Source: Rudanella sp.
GTDB taxonomy: Bacteria; Bacteroidota; Bacteroidia; Cytophagales; Spirosomataceae
Assembly (NCBI GenBank): GCA_026785985.1
Contig: JAJAYX010000469.1
Coordinates: 1 to 10,030, forward strand
Length of the DNA stretch: 10,030 bases
Direction: 5' to 3'
In this document: piece by piece, positions 6,715 to 10,030 of the stretch
Layout of the letters: the number at the start of each line of letters is the position of its first letter
Position numbering within the stretch: position 1 is the stretch's first letter
Notes under the pieces: model-generated
The model's input: the letters and a program-made list of their open reading frames with translations, nothing else
Database searches by the model: none
What the model was told of the DNA's origin: nothing
Program-made: the position numbers and the translations under genes

Positions 6715-6787
6715 ACGTTGGATTCTGGACACTGAACATTTGCCCCGTAGCTGTGTCCAAAATCTGGTGTCCAAAATCCAGTATCCC
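6691..6787. repeat. Nested imperfect inverted repeat spanning the pyrD stop
   Basis: The outer arms are 6691-6709 and 6769-6787, 19 bp with one mismatch (GGGATACTGGATTCTGGAC against its complement). Inside is a second stem, 6721-6732 with 6753-6764, 12 bp with one mismatch. Each side is made of repeated units: GGATTCTGGAC twice, 21 nt apart (6699 and 6720), and GTGTCCAAAATC twice, 14 nt apart (6753 and 6767). The left arm is inside the pyrD coding region and the right arm is followed by CTTTTTCCTTT, so as RNA it could act as a pyrD terminator. Repeats of this make-up resemble dispersed intergenic palindromes, but copies elsewhere cannot be seen from here. Confidence 0.75.
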
Positions 6788-6843
6788 TTTTTCCTTTCAT
6801 CAAAAACGCGGAAATTTACACCAGAAGCCACATCCCTGACCCA

Positions 6844-9363
6844 ATGGCCCAATCGACTGCTACTTCCCGACAAAACACAAACCGCCGACGAGCTAAGGCC
6901 ACTCAAACCAACGAACCCTCATTCGATTGGGTAGCCGCACTGGACCGCTGGTTTACCGATAAACGCTCCTCGCTCACCCTTGGCGCATTTATGATGCTGG
7001 TAGGCCTGGGTTTATTGATTGCATTTATCTCTTATTTGTTAACGGGCAATGCAGACCAAAGCGTGGTTGATGCCGCGCTCAATGTGTCGGTGCGCACCAA
7101 CGGGGCCGAAGCGAAAAACTCGCTGGGTCTTTTGGGAGCCTACTTTGCCCACGTCTTTATTTTCCGCTGGTTTGGTGTTGGCGCGTTGGGCCTGCCGGTT
7201 ATTGTCTTTTTATCGGGGTATAAGTTGGCCATCGGTAAGGAGTTGCTTCCGTTGGCCCGAACCACCAAAGCAATCATTTTCGGCATGCTCTGGATTAGTC
7301 TCTTCACGGGCTATTTTGTGCTGACCACCGATTCGGTGGTTGAAGGCAGCGTGTGGTGCGGGGGCATTGGATATGAACTGAATGCCTTGTTACAGAGCTT
7401 GTTGGGATGGGGAAGTCTGGCCATTATTGGCTTCATGTTGTTCCTTTTTGTCGTCTTTTTCTTTAACGTCACCTCACTCCCCTGGCTGAACAGTTTGACA
7501 ACCCGCGCCGAAAAACAGGACGCTGTTTCTGACGGAACCCTGGCCGATTATGGCGATGATGAGGATGAGCCTGAACCCCAGGCAGAAACCGCCCGCCCTG
7601 ATATATCCGGGCGAAACAGTTCTTCCCAATCAAATGGTCATGACCCTAAATCCACTGTTGACTCAAGCAAACCGGTAATTAATGGAACTGATCAATATGA
7701 AATTACGGGCGTAAAAGAGTCAACCGTTGGCACGACCCTGATTGTGAAAAATGCGCCCACCGAAGGCGAAGAACCACCCAGCACAACCCCAACGTTCGAT
7801 GTGGATGTGCTGGAAGATGACCTCGATTTGGTAGCCACGCATGGTCTTTACGACCCCACACTCGAACTGCCGAACTATCAATATCCCATCGCCGATTTGC
7901 TCACCGATTACCCCAATAAGGGCAAGGCGCAGGTCTCGGAGTTTGAGTTGGAGGAGAATAAAAACAAGATCGAGGACACCCTGCTGAAGTTCGGCATTGG
8001 CATCAAGAAAATCTTTGCGGAGGTGGGGCCAACGGTCACGCTCTACGAGATTATCCCGGCAGATGGGATTCGGATTTCCAAGATTAAAAACCTCGAAGAC
8101 GACATTGCCCTGAGTTTGGCCGCTCTCGGCATCCGTATCATTGCACCGATGCCCGGTAAGGGAACCATTGGAATTGAAGTGCCCAACAAAAACCGCGAAA
8201 TGGTGTCTATTCGGTCGGTATTGACGAGTGAGAAATTCACCCGTGCGAACATGGATTTACCGATTGTGCTGGGCAAAACGATCTCCAACGAAATCTACGT
8301 GGCCGACCTTGCTAAAATGCCTCACCTGCTCATGGCCGGGGCAACGGGTCAGGGTAAATCAGTGGGTTTGAACGTGTTGTTGACTTCACTCATTTACAAA
8401 AAGCACCCGGCCCAACTCAAATTCGTGCTGGTTGACCCTAAAAAGGTGGAGCTTACCCTGTTCAACCGGCTGGAACGGCATTTCCTGGCCAAACTCCCCG
8501 ATACCGACGAAGCCATCATCACCGACACCAAAAAGGTGGTGAATACGCTGAACTCGCTTTGTATCGAGATGGACAACCGCTACAATTTGCTTAAGGATGC
8601 CAACTGCCGGAACATAAAGGAATACAATGTCAAGTTCGTGAACCGGCGACTCAGTCCCGAAAAGGGCCACCGATTCCTGCCCTACATTGTGCTGGTAATC
8701 GACGAGTTAGCCGACCTGATGATGACGGCTGGCAAAGAAGTGGAGCAGCCGATTGCGCGGTTGGCGCAGTTGGCGCGGGCCATTGGCATTCACCTTGTTG
8801 TGGCCACCCAACGGCCTTCGGTGAACGTTATTACGGGCCTGATCAAAGCCAACTTTCCCGCTCGTTTGTCATTTAAAGTAACCTCCAAAATCGACTCCCG
8901 CACCATTCTCGACGCGGGTGGTGCCGAACAGTTGGTGGGCATGGGCGATATGCTACTCTCGTCCAACTCCGATATTATCCGGCTTCAATGCCCCTTTGTG
9001 GACACCAACGAGATCGAAGAAATCTGCGACTTTGTAGGCAACCAGCGCGGCTACGACGAAGCCTATGCCCTGCCCGAATTTGCAGGCGACGAGGGCGGCA
9101 ACAGCGACGACGAAAAGGATGTTGACCTCGAAAACCGCGACCCCATGTTCGATGAGGCTGCCCGGATGGTGGTGTTGCATCAACAGGGCAGCACCTCCCT
9201 CATTCAGCGTCGGCTGAAACTCGGCTACAACCGGGCTGGTCGCATTGTCGATCAATTAGAAGTGGCCGGCATTGTTGGCCCCTTCACCGGCAGCAAAGCC
9301 CGCGACGTACTCTTCCACGACGTACAGCAACTGGAAGAGCATTTGAAGCGAATGAGCAATTGA
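6844..9363 (+). CDS. ftsK: DNA translocase FtsK
   Basis: A membrane-anchored ATPase that pumps chromosome ends through the division septum and prepares dimer resolution. The 839 residues show the full FtsK layout. The N-terminal membrane domain has about four helices (near 44-66, 98-127, 142-163, 190-209). An acidic, low-complexity linker follows (about 222-345). The alpha part of the motor is about 346-465. The beta RecA-like core has Walker A GATGQGKS (499-506), VDPKKVEL (530-537), Walker B VLVIDE (616-621) and VVATQRPSVNVITG (652-665). The winged-helix gamma domain (about 765-830, QGSTSLIQRRLKLGYNRAGRIVDQLE) recognises polar chromosome sequences in other bacteria. The Q in Walker A replaces the serine of the enterobacterial GTTGSGKS and is not a defect. 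Start ATG 6844 precedes a basic N-terminus. No consensus -7 element is seen just upstream. It converges on the exonuclease gene with a 54-bp gap. Confidence 0.96.
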   Translation: MAQSTATSRQNTNRRRAKATQTNEPSFDWVAALDRWFTDKRSSLTLGAFMMLVGLGLLIAFISYLLTGNADQSVVDAALNVSVRTNGAEAKNSLGLLGAYFAHVFIFRWFGVGALGLPVIVFLSGYKLAIGKELLPLARTTKAIIFGMLWISLFTGYFVLTTDSVVEGSVWCGGIGYELNALLQSLLGWGSLAIIGFMLFLFVVFFFNVTSLPWLNSLTTRAEKQDAVSDGTLADYGDDEDEPEPQAETARPDISGRNSSSQSNGHDPKSTVDSSKPVINGTDQYEITGVKESTVGTTLIVKNAPTEGEEPPSTTPTFDVDVLEDDLDLVATHGLYDPTLELPNYQYPIADLLTDYPNKGKAQVSEFELEENKNKIEDTLLKFGIGIKKIFAEVGPTVTLYEIIPADGIRISKIKNLEDDIALSLAALGIRIIAPMPGKGTIGIEVPNKNREMVSIRSVLTSEKFTRANMDLPIVLGKTISNEIYVADLAKMPHLLMAGATGQGKSVGLNVLLTSLIYKKHPAQLKFVLVDPKKVELTLFNRLERHFLAKLPDTDEAIITDTKKVVNTLNSLCIEMDNRYNLLKDANCRNIKEYNVKFVNRRLSPEKGHRFLPYIVLVIDELADLMMTAGKEVEQPIARLAQLARAIGIHLVVATQRPSVNVITGLIKANFPARLSFKVTSKIDSRTILDAGGAEQLVGMGDMLLSSNSDIIRLQCPFVDTNEIEEICDFVGNQRGYDEAYALPEFAGDEGGNSDDEKDVDLENRDPMFDEAARMVVLHQQGSTSLIQRRLKLGYNRAGRIVDQLEVAGIVGPFTGSKARDVLFHDVQQLEEHLKRMSN

Positions 9364-9417
9364 TTGATTGTTAAGCGTGTTTGGAGCAGTGGAACGATTG
9401 CAAGCGAGTCTAATATA

Positions 9418-10030
9418 CTATTTCTTGCCATTGGCAAACAGCCGCAACCGAATCTCGGTCAGTCGGCGTTTGGTATCTAAAGGGAACTCGCCTTTGAGCA
9501 TCCAGTCGTAGAACGAGGGTTCTTTTTTGAGGACATCCAACACGGCCACGCCCTTGTGCTTACCAAAATTGAAAACCTCCTCGCCCTTGTCGTTATAGAT
9601 AATGCGCCCGGCAAGGTCTACGTTTTTGCTCATGGTGAGAGTGTGCAGAAAATCAACGTCGTTCTGGAATATTACGTCGCGCCCAGCCTCGTCTTTGGTG
9701 GATTGCCCGTTGTAGCGGGCCACCTGTGCATTGAGTACCTCGAAGGTGGCGAGGGTATCGGCTTCGGCGCTGTGGGCGTTTTCGAGGTTTTTGTTGCAGT
9801 AAAATTTGTAGGCTGCCGAGAGGTTACGTGGTTCCATGAGGTGAAAAATCCGCTGGGCATCCACCATCCGGCGGTTCTTCATATCGAAGTCAACGTTAGC
9901 CCGCAAAAACTCTTCGACCAACAGCGGGACATCGAAGCGGTTAATGTTGAACCCGGCCAAATCGCAGCCGTCCAAGAACTGCGCCAACGTCCGGGCGATA
10001 CTTTTGAACGGGGGTGCTCCCACCACATCG
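9418..10030 (-). CDS. DEDDh-family 3'-5' exonuclease (5' end beyond window)
   Basis: The C-terminal 203 codons of a DnaQ-like exonuclease; the frame is open to the right edge, so a GTG at 10026 is internal and not the start. Numbering from that GTG, the ExoII motif is LAGFNINRFDVPLL (23-36, with N27 and D32) and the ExoIII motif is H85-SAEA-D90, the H-x4-D spacing of the DEDDh subclass. The ExoI motif (DxE) must lie outside the window. A C-terminal segment, FNFGKHKGVAVLDVL through YDWMLKGEF (153-181), resembles the small ExoX-like C-terminal domain found on bacterial exonucleases. It is probably a free-standing proofreading or repair nuclease, not the polymerase III epsilon subunit, though that is not certain. 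No clear terminator lies in the 54 bp shared with ftsK. Confidence 0.85.
   Translation of the reverse strand, partial: DVVGAPPFKSIARTLAQFLDGCDLAGFNINRFDVPLLVEEFLRANVDFDMKNRRMVDAQRIFHLMEPRNLSAAYKFYCNKNLENAHSAEADTLATFEVLNAQVARYNGQSTKDEAGRDVIFQNDVDFLHTLTMSKNVDLAGRIIYNDKGEEVFNFGKHKGVAVLDVLKKEPSFYDWMLKGEFPLDTKRRLTEIRLRLFANGKK

Noticed and set aside
6735..6742. AACATTTG as a possible ftsK -7 element
   Set aside because: It lacks the first T of TAnnTTTG, has no TTG box at proper spacing, and lies within the repeat.
7338..8363. Walker A of FtsK with Gln (GATGQGKS) as an anomaly
   Set aside because: The P-loop keeps G-x4-GKS, and this form is familiar in Bacteroidota FtsK proteins, so it is not a defect.
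9364..9417. Terminator between ftsK and the exonuclease gene
   Set aside because: No stem of convincing length followed by a T tract was found on either strand in this 54-bp gap.
1..10030. CRISPR array, tRNA, rRNA, insertion sequence or phage genes
   Set aside because: No regularly spaced repeats, cloverleaf-like sequences, transposase motifs or phage proteins were seen on either strand.

Overview
The window looks like chromosomal DNA from a Bacteroidota bacterium, most likely a Cytophagales member near Spirosoma, Rudanella or Fibrella. Two lines of evidence support this. The gene families (RES-Xre type antitoxin, PhyH-family dioxygenase, SGLT-like symporter, DUF819 protein, class-2 PyrD, a FtsK with Walker A GATGQGKS) fit that group. 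Five genes are also preceded, on the correct strand and at short distance, by the Bacteroidota -7 promoter element TAnnTTTG, three of them with a TTG box 18 to 20 nt further upstream, and no Shine-Dalgarno sequences stand out. The genus is an inference; no rRNA or other marker is present.

Layout, left to right. At the left edge, on the minus strand, lies a MbcA/ParS/Xre-type antitoxin whose partner, probably a RES-domain toxin, starts 9 nt downstream and runs off the window. Its promoter sits inside a perfect 15-bp inverted repeat. Next come a minus-strand PhyH-like Fe(II)/2-oxoglutarate dioxygenase and a divergent plus-strand sodium/solute symporter, which share a 200-bp control region. The symporter converges, with an 8-bp gap, on a minus-strand DUF819 membrane protein. 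Beyond it is a broken plus-strand gene: the C-terminal two thirds of an SMP-30/gluconolactonase-like beta-propeller, with a frameshift and no N-terminus. A strong hairpin follows, then pyrD (pyrimidine synthesis) and ftsK (chromosome translocation), both on the plus strand and separated by a nested inverted repeat that also encodes the last residues of PyrD. At the right edge a minus-strand DEDDh 3'-5' exonuclease converges on ftsK and is cut by the window end.

The window is mostly ordinary core and metabolic DNA. The genes do not form one pathway, and I found no convincing new multi-gene system. The observations most worth following are the promoter embedded in the antitoxin operator, the repeat that has become the 3' end of pyrD, a lysine in PyrD where class-2 enzymes normally have an orotate-binding asparagine, and the apparently leaderless pyrD start.
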